DNA from: Leptodactylus fallax
Lineage: Eukaryota; Chordata; Amphibia; Anura; Leptodactylidae
Direction of reading: 5' to 3'
Assembly: GCA_947044405.1 (NCBI GenBank)
Contig: CAMRHE010000458.1
Span: forward strand, 806,001-870,000
Length of the DNA: 64,000 bases
Part shown: piece by piece, positions 47,108 to 59,365 of the stretch
Position numbering within the stretch: position 1 is the first letter of the stretch
Layout of the letters: every line of letters starts with the position of its first letter
Position numbers and translations under genes: made by a program
The notes under the pieces: generated by a model
Database searches by the model: none
Told to the model about the DNA's origin: nothing
The model's input: the letters and a program-made list of their open reading frames with translations, nothing else

Positions 47108-48907
47108 CGCTGACTCCTGCTCACAGCTGACTCACGCTCACAGCTGACCAGCGGGCACGGCGGGCTGCTCCCCGGGTGGCGGTCTGGGTGTCCGTCCCTC
47201 CTTCCCTTGTAGGGCGTCTCCGCTCTTCCTCCGCTCTTCCTCTTGCTCTTCCTCTTGCCGGCAGTAGGCCGGCAGCTCTCTCCTGGCCGCACTGGGCCGC
47301 TGCTGGGCCTCTGCTCACCGCTGTGCAAAGCACCACTCACAGCTCACAGCTGACTCCTCCCGCTCACGTGACTCACTCTCCAATGATAGAAGTAAATTAG
47401 AAATTAGGTGTGTCTACACAGGCTGACTTACTCTATAGACTGGAATACACGTGTATACTCGTGTATTGCAGTCTATAGTACTGAACCAGCGATCAGTGCA
47501 TAGCAAAGGGGAATCCTCTGACATATGACCCCATTCTGGAAACTACACCCCTGAAGGAATTTATCCAGGGGTACAGTGAGCATTTTTAACACCCAAATGT
47601 TGCATCAATTTATTTTCCAGAAATGAATACACAGATGATGGTGATAGGAGAAAATGACAATTTTTCCAGGAATACGTTATTTCAGTGTGTAATATGTTGT
47701 GCCCAGCTTGTATCAGATATGAACGCTCCATAAGCTGTTGTGCCTAGGATACCCATTTAACAGATTTTGGAGTGTGTGTCTCTGCTGACACAAGCTGGGC
47801 AGAACACATCGTGCACTGAAATGGCAAATCTCTGTGCATTCATTTCTCTAAATTAAATTAATGTAACGGTCAAGGGTTAAAAATGCTCGCTACACCACTT
47901 GATAAATCCCTTCAGTGGTGTGGTTTCCAAAATGGGGTCACAAGTCTGCGGATTCCACTTTACTGGCAATTCAGGGTCTCTGCAAAAGTGGCATTATGTC
48001 CAAAAACCAAAATATCACTCCTTCCATTTTGTGCCCGGTTGTGCCCAAACAGCAGTTTACGCCCACATATGGCATTGTTAAGTTAGTTATCCTGGGTACA
48101 ACAGTGTCATACATGTGGGCATAAACTGCTGCTTGGGCACACAGGAGGGTGCAGATGTGAAGGGGTGCAACTGACACTCCTTGCCTTCCATGCACTGACG
48201 TGTGCCCAAAAATCAGTTTACACCCACATGTGGGGTATTTCTGTGCTCTGGAGAAATTGCTTAACAAACTGTGAGATGCATTTTCTCCTTTAACGTTTTG
48301 TGAATGTGTTAACTTTAGGGCTAAATGAATGTGTTAGTGGAAAAAAATGAAATGTCTAAATTTCACCTCCATATTTCTTTAATTCCTGTGAAATACTTAA
48401 AGGGTTAACAAACATCCCAAATGCTGTTTTGAATTATTTGAGGGGTGAAGTTTTGAAAATAGGGTGATTTATTGGGGTTTCCAATATATAGGCCTTTATA
48501 ATCCCCTTCAGAACTGAAGTGGTCCCTAAAAAATTAGTTTGGGAAATTTTTTTTGTAAATCTGGAAAATCGCTGTTACACTTGTAAGCCTTCTAAAGTCC
48601 AAAATAAATTAAAGGACGATTAAAAGATGATTCCAATATAAAGCAGAGAAATGGAAGATAATATTTATTAATGTATTTGGGTAGTATGACTACTAGTAGT
48701 CATACTATCTGTCTGAAAAGTAGAGCATTTATTTTTTTATAAATAAATACAAAAAATATTGATGAAGTACAATGTGTGACAAAAAACAATCTCATATCAC
48801 TTGTGTAAGCGTCTCAAAGTTATTGCCATATAAAGTGACACATGTCAGTTTTGAAAAACGAGGCCTAGTCCTTAATGCACTTTTCGACTGGGTCCTTAAG
48901 GGGTTAA

Positions 48908-49139
48908 AAACATTTAGCTCATTGTGACCAATCTCAGCTCAGTGTTAATTTTTCCAGAGAAAAGTAGGACATACAAGCTGAGATCTGTTTGGTTTCTTTG
49001 TGCAACAAAGTTAGTTTTTTTCTGTTAGATGATTTTAATAATTAAAACCCACTTTTTCTTTTCAGTGTAGTATTTAGCTTTTTCATACAGTACAATAAGA
49101 GAACCAAGAGAACCAAGCAAACAAATGAATTGAAAACAA
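48908..49139. other. Short spacer
   Basis: Between the right end of family C and the presumed 3' end of the complexin transcript. Nothing recognised. Confidence 0.4.
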
Positions 49140-51770
49140 TGTAAAAAATATGAAATCATTTTATTTTTTATTGGCTGTGATTCCACTCATAAAAGAACAT
49201 CTGAACTGATATCATGCAATGAGAAATAGCAGGCAAAATACGAATGAGATTTACATTCACAAAGTCTCTACATCTCCTCATGTTGTCACAAGAAGATTGA
49301 AGCATGCATCTGAGTATATGAGCATTAAAATTACAAAATGATTCAGCTAATCACAAAATTATGGCTGAGCGGATAAACTTCTATGTGTGAAAACATTTCT
49401 GAAAGACTGTTACCCAAACATTTTACTAACATTGAGAGGAAACACATATTAACGTAGCATACACAGAAGACATTACATTTAGTTCACATCAGCAGATCTG
49501 CAACGTTACATGACAACAGGATTTCAGTAAGCTTGTTAAAAGAGACATGTAGAGCAGCCTTGATATGTGTTACTCTGACACAGAAGGGGAAAAACACTAA
49601 ACTAACACACAGTAAACGTAGACTGAGAAATTCCAGTGCAAATTAAACACATGATCTATTCTCTTTTACACATAGTAGCATTCAAAATGAATATTGCAGT
49701 CTGATTTTATATGGCTTTCTCTAAAGGTAGATGTAATTTATGAAAAAATAAGTTAAAAAAATAAAAAAACAATGCTGCATTATTTTTTTCTTTTTCTTTG
49801 TCTTTCCCTTCCAAAATTCAGAGAACAACAGCTCACCATTATTTTAGCTTGAAACGGAAGGGGCTGCAAACCTATTTCTGTATTGATTCTAGACTCATAG
49901 GCCTGTACCCCTTTCCATAATCAGAAGACAAAATAAATTTAGAAAAGACTACCTCAATTACCTGAGATTAAACACATTTATGGACGAAAAGCAATGGAGA
50001 GTGACAGAGATATTCAGTCTTAAATGAACAAATGAACCAGGCTTCTCTTTGGTCTTGCATTAAAGCCTCATGTTACATTTGTTAAGTGAATTATGAGACT
50101 AATACATACAATTTTAATGCTTTTGTTAATGTCTTTATAACATATTTACCTATGTTAAAAAAGATACATATTTTTATATAATATAATATTGACAATATTT
50201 TAGTATATACTAAATCTACATTTTAAGCCACAATATTTAGATTGTTTCTCTACATTGAATATAGTTGAGCGTTAGACCTGAGTTCAGATCACTGAATTAT
50301 GACCAGATTTTGACATCCATAACACAAAGACAACACCCACGATTGTACTGAACTGGGCTTCAATCAAAATAGGGCTGTGTAGAGTCCTATATTTTATTCA
50401 GTAGAGCTTGAAAGAGCCACGTCAAATGGTTGTAATATGGATGTTAAAATGTGCCCATATTACAGTTGTGTGAAACTGGTCTAAAAATTGTTAATTGTTT
50501 GGTCTAACAATTGTATTGCTAATAAAGTTAATAAGATCAGGTTAGTAGTTTACAAAGTTTCAGTATTTTTCTTATCTGTTATGTTTGCACAACATATTTC
50601 TCTAAATATGGCAAAAGTCAAGGCATCCCAACAGGTAAAGTTAATTGTAAATGGGATTTGTGCAAAAGTGTTGATATGCTTCAGAATACCAGAGCCCAAC
50701 TCACTAGTTGCTGGTTATACTGATTTACAATATTTTTGCTTAGGGATCTCAGCTACTAGTTTATCTTTTTTGTTGAAATTTTAGGTTTTATATTATATTG
50801 TATCTGCTACACTGAAGCAGAGAGAAAATATGATTATTATTCAGAACAACAATAAAATATATTGCTTCCAATAGTATGGGTTTAACATACATAGCCATAA
50901 ATCCTTTTCCAAGAGTATTTGTAGCTAATTTTTGTTCTTCCAGTTAAATATGTAAAAGTGTATTTTGTATATTAAGTTTAGAATGCTAAAAATACTGACT
51001 ATTGATATGTTAATTGTGGTAGAAATAATATGAAGCTTTGTGCTGTCTTAATTCTAGACTTTATGATCTGTAAAGAATGGCCTTAAAAATAAATGAACTG
51101 GCATTTTCAAGTGCAGTTTGTAATAATCTAAGCATAATTTGTCAATATAAAATCCTATATTATTTTTGTTTAATAGAAAATGGTATATATTAGCACTGCA
51201 CGGTCAATATATTGTATCATAGTAGAGGCTGATATACAGGTTATTATGAAGTCCCAGGCATAGGAGCTTTACATGGTTCATTTTCTGAATTGTCTCTTAC
51301 TGTCAGATGATTACAAAATGAAAAATAAATGTTTCCTTAAATCCTTATAATAAGTCGCTCATTTTGTCTGCCAGAAGCAAATGTCAATATCGATCATTTC
51401 CTAACTGGTCAGAAACTATTATGTTGTATCAACAGCAACACACCGACTTTTTCCCTGGCTAATAAAGCATTGACATGATTAAAAATGTTATTTGTGTACA
51501 CAACTGCCAGATTAAACATACAATTGTACTATGGCTTATAATAAAATTGCGTAGACTGCAGCTCATAACCTTGACATCCTTTGAGAGGTGTCTACTGTAT
51601 GTAACTATGTACAAAAGGAAAGGAGAAAAGAAAGTGGAGGGACTATAGTGAGCAAAGGTTTAGAGACGGGAGGGAGGGTAGCATGTGGCAATACTGAAAT
51701 CTCCCATTAAACAAGGGGAAATCCATTGCTTTTCTGTTTATAATTAAAACAGTCTCACAGTCTACTGTGT
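49140..51770 (-). other. Complexin 3' UTR (inferred)
   Basis: About 2.6 kb follow the stop codon on the minus strand without any visible mobile element, unlike almost everything else in the window. Two overlapping-range AATAAA signals lie at 49172-49167 and 49165-49160 (TTTATT on plus). Long, conserved 3' UTRs are known for complexin genes. The exact cleavage site, near 49140, is inferred. Confidence 0.6.
49160..49172 (-). promoter_or_regulatory. Tandem polyadenylation signals (AATAAA twice)
   Basis: On the minus strand AATAAA occurs at 49172-49167 and again at 49165-49160. They are the best candidates for the 3' end of the complexin mRNA, given the repeat-free run up to the stop codon. Confidence 0.5.
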
Positions 51771-51968
51771 TTACTTCTTGAACATATCTTGAAGTGGACC
51801 CGGTAGATATTTAATAACTGTGTCTAGAATGCTTTCCTCTTCTTCCTCCTCCTCATCTCCACATCCAGCAGGAATGGCCTTCTTCGGACGTGTCAAACTC
51901 CCCTCAGATTGTGCCTCCATTGCAGCTTGTGCCTCAGCTTCTTTCTCCTCTTTCTTCTTTATGCCATA
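51771..51968 (-). CDS. cplx: Complexin, last coding exon (CPLX1/CPLX2-type)
   Basis: On the minus strand an acceptor TTTCTGTAG (AG at 51970-51969) opens a 65-codon exon ending in TAA at 51773-51771. It starts [20 protein letters not shown], then [18 protein letters not shown], a run of seven Glu, SILDTV and [14 protein letters not shown]. This is the C-terminal domain of neuronal complexins 1 and 2, which bind SNARE complexes and vesicle membranes and clamp or trigger synaptic fusion. The N-terminal accessory and central helices are encoded by exons not found in the window, presumably to the right. The sequence mixes hallmarks of both paralogues: GIKKKEE and AEAQAAMEA resemble complexin 1, while [15 protein letters not shown] and MFKK resemble complexin 2. 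I leave the number open. It has no C-terminal CAAX box, so it is not complexin 3 or 4. Confidence 0.95.
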   Translation of the reverse strand, partial: YGIKKKEEKEAEAQAAMEAQSEGSLTRPKKAIPAGCGDEEEEEEESILDTVIKYLPGPLQDMFKK

Positions 51969-51970
51969 CT

Positions 51971-52223
51971 ACAGAAAGGAATACAAAACAAAGGAAATGA
52001 CTTTACTCTTGTACATATGTAAGCCTGTATAAGGCTATACTTAAAGTGTACTTGTCTTTTCAGGTGACTATTAATAATAAGCTACTATGTGTGTGTATGA
52101 GGAATAACTCTCTATCCATTGTATGACTTGTATTTTGCATTTCACTAGTTTATCATTCTTCAGGGTCCATCTCTAATTCTCAGTTGTCCCTGAGCTATGA
52201 GGTGAAAATTAGCTACTATGATG
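51971..52223 (-). other. Complexin intron, part next to the last exon
   Basis: The intron sequence immediately upstream of the acceptor. It is interrupted 255 bp away by the PLE-2 insertion. Confidence 0.6.
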
Positions 52224-52295
52224 TCTCCCATAGACATGATAAAAATTCCTAAACAACAAAAAAGAACACAGGAGGAGAACAGGCCCTGAAATCAC

Positions 52296-54549
52296 ATGGC
52301 TAATGACACAGAGGAAATGAAGGCCAAACTCCACACAACTACTGGAAACTTCAGGACATGCTTATTAACAACAAAAGAAAAAGCTCCACAGACTGAGACA
52401 AAAAGGCCCATACTACAAACGCAAGAACAGCCCAGCCAGCAAAGCTGTGTTGTGAATCTTTCCTCTTATGAGCCAAACAAACACGAAATGTCAGTCTCCC
52501 AAAGGTCCTCCCTGCCCCCGGCACACACTGACCAATCCAACCTGCAATGATATGGAGGAGTTTTCAGAAAAATGAGATTGAGGGAATATTTTTATGACAA
52601 AGACCCTCCATACAGCAGCGACCTGAGATGGAACAGCCCATAAGGAATCCTACCAAAAAATCTACCTGGACCCCACGCCCTGGAGCTAATGCAGCACTGG
52701 ATAAATATATTGACTGTTTCAGAAGCAAAGTAAAATCAGAAATCCTGGAGAAACAAAAGAAACAGGCGCATAACATAACCCTGCAGGAACAGAAGGCTAT
52801 TACTTCACTGAAAGAAAATCAGGATATAATAATAAAACCGGCTGACAAAGGGGGCGCAATAGTCATAATGAACACCTCAGACTATATCCAGGAAGCAAAC
52901 AGGCAACTGTCAAACCCATCCATACCCAAACTTGGAAGTGATCCCACAGAGGCCTATATGAAAGAACTAAAGAGTATGATCAAGGAGTTCCAGTCCATAC
53001 CCAGAATCAGGTAAAAGGACTATCCCACAAGATCCCAGACCGGGCTGCTCTACATGCTCCCAAAGATACACAAAGATGGCAACCCTGGGAGGCCTATCAT
53101 TTCTGGCATTGGGACACTGACAGAAAACATCCAGGTTGGGTGGAAAACTCCAAAACCCCTTGTCAGGGATACCCAAGCTATATCCAGGACACCACTGACC
53201 TCTAACAAACTGAATGCCCTGGGCCCCTACCTGAGGGTACCATGGCCACCATGGATGTGGAATCCCTGATACCAACATCCCCACAAGGATGGAGTTGCAG
53301 CATGTCGGGACACCTGGCAAAACAAAACCCCCAACAGAACCTGTAACGCAGCTCATACAATCACCTAGCCACAACTATTTTACCTTTGGAGAGGATCTAT
53401 ATCTACAGCGAATGGGAACTCAATGGGGACCAGATGTGCACCCCAAATGCAAATCTCTTTATGGCAGAAATGGAAGGAACATATTTATCAACATGCACCA
53501 CCAAACCATGATTTACCCGTATATCGATGATATCCTTGTCACTGGACTGTAGGTGAGGAGGCCCTACCAATCCATAATGACTCAATGACTTCACCCGACC
53601 ACAACCTAAACAGCTATCAGGGAGTGAAATCACTCTGGATACCACAATAACATAAAGACCACCGGCACCACACGAATACCACAAGCCCACAGACAGAACG
53701 GCACCTGAGAAACGACAGCCCACCCCAAGCACACAAGACAACATAACACAGCCAGGCAACGATACAACGTAGCTCCGACAAAACAGACCTGGACAAGCAC
53801 CCCTGGATCTGAGGATGAAACCAGACTGGGAACAAACCAAAAGTAACAGACAACCAATGAACAAAGCGCAGCCATAACAGAGACAGTCTGCCACAAAGAG
53901 AGACCCAGAAAGAAGCCCGAGTGCCCCAGTAGTCACCACAACCCACAGCTGGAGATCCACGAAGGATTGCCAAGGAGCCCAACCGGGCACATAGGGACAA
54001 CAGGCCAAGGACAATCCAGCCCCCTCTCCTTCCCGACAACCACCAAACCTGAGGCGAATCGTCCGGAGTGCCCTGAAGGCCCCAACTGAAAATGGCACCT
54101 CACCTTGCCTACATAAAAGGTGCAGACCTGCAAGCACATCCACACCGCTGACAGTGTACCTACCCACAGCACAACAGGTGCACAGAATTAGGGGGACACC
54201 GCAGGTCCCAAGGGTGTACCTCATAAGTGTGTGCAATGTCCCACCACAGGCCCTATGTGGGGGAAACAGGGCAGAGACCAGTCAACGAATGAACTCACAC
54301 AGATCCACCATAAAACAGCAGAACCGATCTCCCAGTGGCCGACACTCCGGAGAAAACCACTCTATTGAAGATTTGCGGGTTGTGGTTTTAATGGGACATT
54401 TAAGCACAGGAGAAAAGAAAAGAATGGGAGATAAATTTATGCAAAAATCAAACCTGCAATTTGGACTTAATATCATCCAGCTTCATGTCACACTATGCAT
54501 GAACCATGAACTGAACCAATATCATGCCAGCTTCAAACACACAGTGTGA
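52296..54549 (+). pseudogene. PLE-2 RT and GIY-YIG protein, decayed
   Basis: Order on the plus strand: NPTKKSTWTPRPGANAALDK (52640); the Penelope block ITSLKENQDIIIKPADKGGA (52800-52860); LLYMLPKIHKDGNPGRPIIS and GIGTLTENI (53040-53130); the catalytic piece IYPYIDDILVTG (53512-53550); and after a poorly readable middle the linker and nuclease with VYLISVCNVPP (54210), a GGNRAETSQRMNSHRS-type segment (54270) and FNGTFKHRRKEMGDK-like sequence. Several frameshifts are seen, and the segment between 53130 and 53510, where RT motifs A and B should be, is too short for an intact RT. Not functional. Confidence 0.8.
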
Positions 54550-54732
54550 CCTGGAGGGCACAAACACCCCTGATAGCAAACAGATAACAGCAAGAATACT
54601 GACCCCCGTCACGCACCACAAGTTCCAGACTGTTTTTGACCTGTTGTAAAAACCACAGATTGCATTTTAAAGAATCCAAAAGCTTGAAAACCAGGTAAAA
54701 AATCTGTTAATTCAGTCTGTATCACACCATGT

Positions 54733-54764
54733 CTGATGAAGGGAGCGAGTACTCCTGAAAGCTT
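54733..54764 (+). ncRNA. Hammerhead-like core of PLE-2
   Basis: CUGAUGA (54733-54739) is followed by A, a stem II GGGAG-CGAGUA-CUCCU and GAAA (54757-54760), then the palindromic AAGCUU. The core is complete, but I find no convincing complementary stem I, so this copy may be inactive or pair differently. The location near the 3' end matches Penelope-like hammerheads. Confidence 0.55.
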
Positions 54765-57428
54765 ACTTATAATTCTCAGTTAGCCTCTAAAGGTTCGCCT
54801 GTTTCTCACTCTTCCACTCTCATGGCTAACACGGTACAACATTATACTCTCCCATAGACAGCACATAAAGAAAACAGGAGACTACAATAATCATATTTGA
54901 TGTAGAAGTACTTCACAAAAATTCACTGTTACCCATTGAAAGCAATTAGCAAAAGTGTATCCCCCTTTTCCTACCACTGTTTGAGCACTGTTGCCAATGG
55001 CTATGACCTGTAATCCATCTTAATACAGGACAAACATGCTCAGTTTATCTTTGTCTTCCCTGTAGTTGCTTAATAGATCAGAGCTACATAACTATGAATG
55101 TGCCATCCTAACAGATTGAGCATGTGTGGAGCATGAATGGTTTCTGCTAAAACAAGGTATACCTAGGAAATGTAGTTTTCTTGGTGAAACAGACAGTCAC
55201 ACGATTCATAGTAAGGAGTATTAGTGCTATTGGGGTGCAGATCATAAAAGAAAACACAAAGGAGGTGGGTGAAGTCACAGGTACAGTGCACACAGTTTAT
55301 TTGTATGGTTGTTCAACCTTTAAAAAAAAAAGTTGTATGTTGGGAAAACCCCTTTAATTCTCTGCCATTCATAAGCAGCATAGAAGACATTATACAGAAG
55401 TACTATTAACCACAGCAGCATGCCTTAACATGTGTCTCTACTTTTTTCTCAATGGGCTCCTTCTCCTGCTCCTCCTCCCCCCACCTTAGCATGTAATCTG
55501 ATAATTTCATGGACTCATAGTGTTTTGTCTCCCAACACAGATTTGGCAGATAATTCAGAGTGAGTGAACATTTTAGGAGGGAGAGAGGAAGGAGGAAAGG
55601 AACATTGAGAAAGTAGTATTTTCTCTAAGATGTATTACAGTATTGCATATTTGCCTGAATGATTGATTTATGAAAAGTTTGTTGAAAGTAGAGTCAACAC
55701 CTAAGCAACTAAAACATATTTCCTTTGAGACATGGTAATATAGGGATGTGCCATCAATAGAAATCTCAATAAGTAAACTGAAAATGCATTATAGAGTAAC
55801 TTTGTAAAATATTGTTTTAAAAACAATGTTTCCTTGCAGAAATATTGCCATTATCTGCTTGTAATAGGGCCCTTGGTGTTGAAAATATATAGGTCTGCTC
55901 ATGTCCATGTCCATGTCCTTCTAGTGAGGCTCTGTTAGTCATGCATGTCCAATGTCTGTGCTGCATCCTCAGTGAAAGAAACAGGGATATCATTTAGGCT
56001 GGGCATATGCTTTCTTCTTGCTTCATAGAGAGAAAACCCTGTATGGATAGTAGCATTTATAACAGTAAAAGGTATAAATCCTGATACAATCTCCAAATAG
56101 ATAAGATCCTCATAATTCCTTGTTGTTTTCCTCCTTATCAGGTGTAGACTAATGAAAATATCATTTCCAGTCAATTAGCATGGAGTGGTAAGGGGTTTAT
56201 GTAATTGCTTTCCCATCACAGCTTTCAGCCTGTATCAGATTGTCTACCTTTTCCGGTTATAAATGCTGCTGGCCATGCTGGACTTTCCCCCTGAAAAGCA
56301 GAAAGAAAGCTAATGTCTGGCCATTTCTGTCCCATTAGTCTGAACTAGAGGCATTCTTGATAAATTGTAGCAGCAGTGTACTATAACATGTTAGCCATCA
56401 ATAAAAGTACAGTGGCCCCTTAAGTTACAATGGCCTCAGGATACAATATTTAAATTTATAATGATCTTTTCTAACCCATTGTAACTTGAAACCAGACTAA
56501 ACATACAATTGGCTTGATGGTCTGTTTTTTACAGCCGTCAAAAAAATTGACACATCTTTTTCCATGAAATCAGACATAGATAGTGGCGTGTGAATAGACC
56601 AATTGAAAATAATGGCCATTTTTCACTGTCATGTGAATATGGGTTGTCTGTGCACTCGCACAGACATACATGACAATTTTCATGGATATTAGGTCCATGA
56701 AAAATAACACGGCTATGTGCATATGGCCTTAGGGTCTCAAACTAATACTGTAACTTGAGGAAAAACCATAGTAGGTTAATAGTTGACGTGATACTTTTAT
56801 GTCTGAATTCAAGTTCTGTAATAACAAATTGAACTTATAGTATATTCTACTACGCTGACTTGATATACAGTAGTCCTTGGGACCTATTTCCCTTCAAGCT
56901 GTAATCCTCGTCTGGATAAGGACACTGTGTTGTCTGAAATATTCTGCATTATTTTATAGCACTAAACACAATAAAATACTATGAGTATTGATAAACAGAC
57001 AGATCTATTATATGCTATCTGTACTTTCTGAGAAATAAATATTCTGATCCTCAGGCAGAAGGAATTAGGAATCTTCTAAAGCAGACAAACCCTTTAAATT
57101 TAGTGGCATTATGACCCCCAAAAACCCATCCAATGGATTATGGAGACAACTGTACTGTGCAGATTAGAAAATGTGGAAATTCATAACACATTATGAATTT
57201 GGCCCTACATTGGCAGCTGTGTGTGCCCAGGTAAATAGGAATGAGTGACTACTGAGGTCATTGCTTTCTGTTTAATTGTTAGGAAAAGAGAAACAAATTT
57301 CTATAGAGGTCACTGAACGTCAAACTACATTGCTTGCTGAGGGTCAGAGATAGGACATTCCTCTGCAAAACAATGGAGTGTAAAATTACTTTTTATGTGC
57401 TGAAATTAGTGGAGTTCCAGGGCAAGCT

Positions 57429-57429
<1 letters not shown>

Positions 57430-57471
<42 letters not shown>
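57430..57471. repeat. (TAT)n microsatellite
   Basis: About 14 uninterrupted TAT/ATT triplets, followed by degenerate copies to about 57497. Confidence 0.95.
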
Positions 57472-57499
57472 GTTATTATTGTTAATATTACTATTATTG

Positions 57500-58970
57500 T
57501 GAGTGTGCATTGGTGAGCAGGGGGCCAAATGTTTTGCACTAGTCTCTGATGATCTCCATTTCTATTTCCAGATCCAGACTTCCATTTTGCTTCCAAGTCT
57601 GTTATTTTCTTCTCTATGGTGTACAGTAGTATCTTCAAGTTGATGTCTGGCAGTAGTGGCCTATTTATAGTGAACTGTAAGTTCACCATGTCACCTATGG
57701 TACTTTTCTTTGCCTTGCTATTGTTCCTGTGTATTTTGTCTCTGTCTTGACTAACGATATTGATTCTCACCTTGACATTGGCCTTGTTCCTGGGTTATGC
57801 TTCATACATCATCCCTTCGATTGTTCATCTGATACTGTATTTGTAGTTCTACTCCAGGTTCTGATCCCTGGTTATCTGTGACTATGCTTAGTCTCATCCT
57901 ATGGCATGTTGAATTCTGATCACTCTCCTTTTAAAAACCTTGGCTCTGTCTCTAACTATATTTTTGCTGTATCAGTGCTACTGCCACTTATTGGTGACTA
58001 TTCTAGGAGTCACATTTTGGGAATCTAAGCATGAAAATTCATACCTTTAGATTCTTAGATTACTTAGTTTCCACATCACAGTCTAGCTATTGCAAATAAT
58101 TGTGCCTTATGTGGATTAGAAGGACAACATCTCTGGCGAGAAACACAACATTATCTACTGTACACATGATCCTCATACATAGAACCTTTTCCTTTCAATT
58201 GCCTTCTAAATTCCCCTGAAGTCAATTTCCAATTGTCCAATGGGAATCACTGTAAATGATTAATTTAATTTCTAAATGGATTGCTATGTTACGGAGGCAC
58301 ACCATATAAAATAATCATTTAGACAGTGAATCCATAAAAGTAACATAAAAACACCAGCTGGTCATTTGTAAGGATGGAAATTACATGTACAAGCAACAAG
58401 AATATTTGAAAATATGAGTGTGATGTGTTAATTTTATATTCTTAAACAAAATCATTGCTCCTATAAATGTGTTTGGTGCATATAATATTAAAGGATAATT
58501 TTTAAGCCATAACTGGATCATTTTGAACCATAATGCTTATTCATGTGCACCAGTGACCTTACTCTTCGAACATATACATGTGCACTTGATGATATTCTTA
58601 GATGCAATCAAATTCTGAATGCTTGGGGGTCAAAGAAGAACATTTTAGAGATATTCTCTGGAGGCTTAGCAGCTATGCCTACTTTTGGATTTTTTTTTCT
58701 ATTGCTCCAGAGCATCAAAATAAAAACATGAAGCAGCTTTGCACATTGTCTTAAGTAAAAATATTCAGCTTTTAGGCTGCATTTACATTTGTGCTTGGAG
58801 ACTATGATAGATTCCATCACATTTGACTAGATGTACTATATAGTGCTACAAGGATTAATGGGATATAATGGGAAGTCATGATGTACATGTGAACAGAACA
58901 TTGTGTAGAGATATCTGTGTTGTATGTGTAGTCAGATACTTAACAATTTGAAAAAGGTACACATTACATA
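57500..58970. other. Gene-free stretch, nothing recognised
   Basis: Only short frames with no conserved features occur here; no repeat relationship to the rest of the window was seen. Confidence 0.35.
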
Positions 58971-58972
58971 AT

Positions 58973-59311
58973 AAAGGGGTTGTTCTGGATTTACTTACTG
59001 ATGATGACCCAAGGGTTCCAGCGAGATCACAACCATGAAATCATGTGATCAGAAGCAGTGTTCCACCCCCTGGGTTGCTCAACCCCCTCTTCCCCCAATC
59101 TCACAGGTAATTACTTTACTATAGTAAGCCCCCATAGCACAGATAAGTAGTTACCTATGAGATCGGGAAGGAGGGGGGGCAGAGCAACCCAGGGGGCAGA
59201 ACGCTGCTTCAGATATACTGGAGGTCATGGCATCACTGGAACCCTCAGGTCTATCATCAGCAATCCCTGAGACAAGGTAAGTAAATTACTACTGTCTGGA
59301 CAACCCCTTTA
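58973..59311. mobile_element. Palindromic MITE with AAAGGGGTTG termini
   Basis: It starts AAAGGGGTTGTTCTGGA and ends TCTGGACAACCCCTTT. Inward, CCCCTGGGTTGCTC (59068) and GAGCAACCCAGGGG (59183) are perfect inverted partners, and GGTAATTACTTTACTA-type sequence is also mirrored. It is noncoding, about 339 bp. Confidence 0.75.
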
Positions 59312-59365
59312 ATAAAGTGTTTAAGGGCTCCCTTACTATGTCTCCTGTTTTCAATCATTCAGCTA

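Larger units (their letters stand above)
42972..47385 (-). mobile_element. CR1-type LINE, nearly full length
   Basis: The minus strand carries a GC-rich 5' region (47385-47108), ORF1, an 11-nt gap, ORF2 and a short 3' UTR. The 3' UTR contains GCAGGGGGTTGGACTCGATG and GAGGTCCCTTCCAACTC, which are strongly CR1-like, and ends in an AAACA microsatellite (42976-42999). Both proteins are present with very few lesions, so it inserted recently. It split the TTAA element of family C. Confidence 0.93.
42576..48903. mobile_element. TTAA-flanked element, family C, split by a CR1 LINE
   Basis: It lies between TTAA at 42572-42575 and 48904-48907. The termini are CCCCTTAACGACCCTGG at left and, in reverse complement, CCCCTTAAGGACCCAG at right, so about 16 bp of inverted terminus. 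The left part is 42576-42970 and the right part 47390-48903. No transposase is visible. Without the LINE it would be about 1.9 kb. Confidence 0.8.
52237..54847 (+). mobile_element. Penelope-like element PLE-2, in a complexin intron
   Basis: It is flanked by a perfect 13-bp duplication TCTCCCATAGACA (52224-52236 and 54848-54860). The plus strand carries Penelope-like coding pieces, then a hammerhead-like core, and ends CATGGCTAACACGGTACAAC followed by ATTATAC. It is a different family from PLE-1 and lies opposite to the host gene's direction. Confidence 0.88.
54861..58970. other. Gene-free stretch, probably complexin intron
   Basis: I looked for the upstream complexin exon (central SNARE-binding helix, Lys/Glu-rich) on the minus strand and did not find it. 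The part 56510-56750 (GACACATCTTTTTCCATGAA, GTGTGAATAGACCAATTG) looks like a dispersed amphibian repeat. A minus frame at 56174-55935 has no recognised domain. Confidence 0.4.

Noticed and set aside
47059..47400. Arg/Ala-rich overlapping frames on both strands
   Set aside because: They lie in the GC-rich CR1 5' region and are explained by composition.
51820..52032. Plus-strand frame with a Ser run
   Set aside because: It is the antisense of the complexin exon; the Ser run is the complement of the Glu run.
53403..54236. 277-codon open frame on the minus strand
   Set aside because: It lies opposite the recognisable Penelope-like RT pieces on the plus strand and shows no domain; an antisense shadow.
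55935..56174. 79-codon minus-strand frame that could be an upstream complexin exon
   Set aside because: It lacks the Lys/Glu-rich SNARE-binding helix of complexins and has no convincing splice sites.
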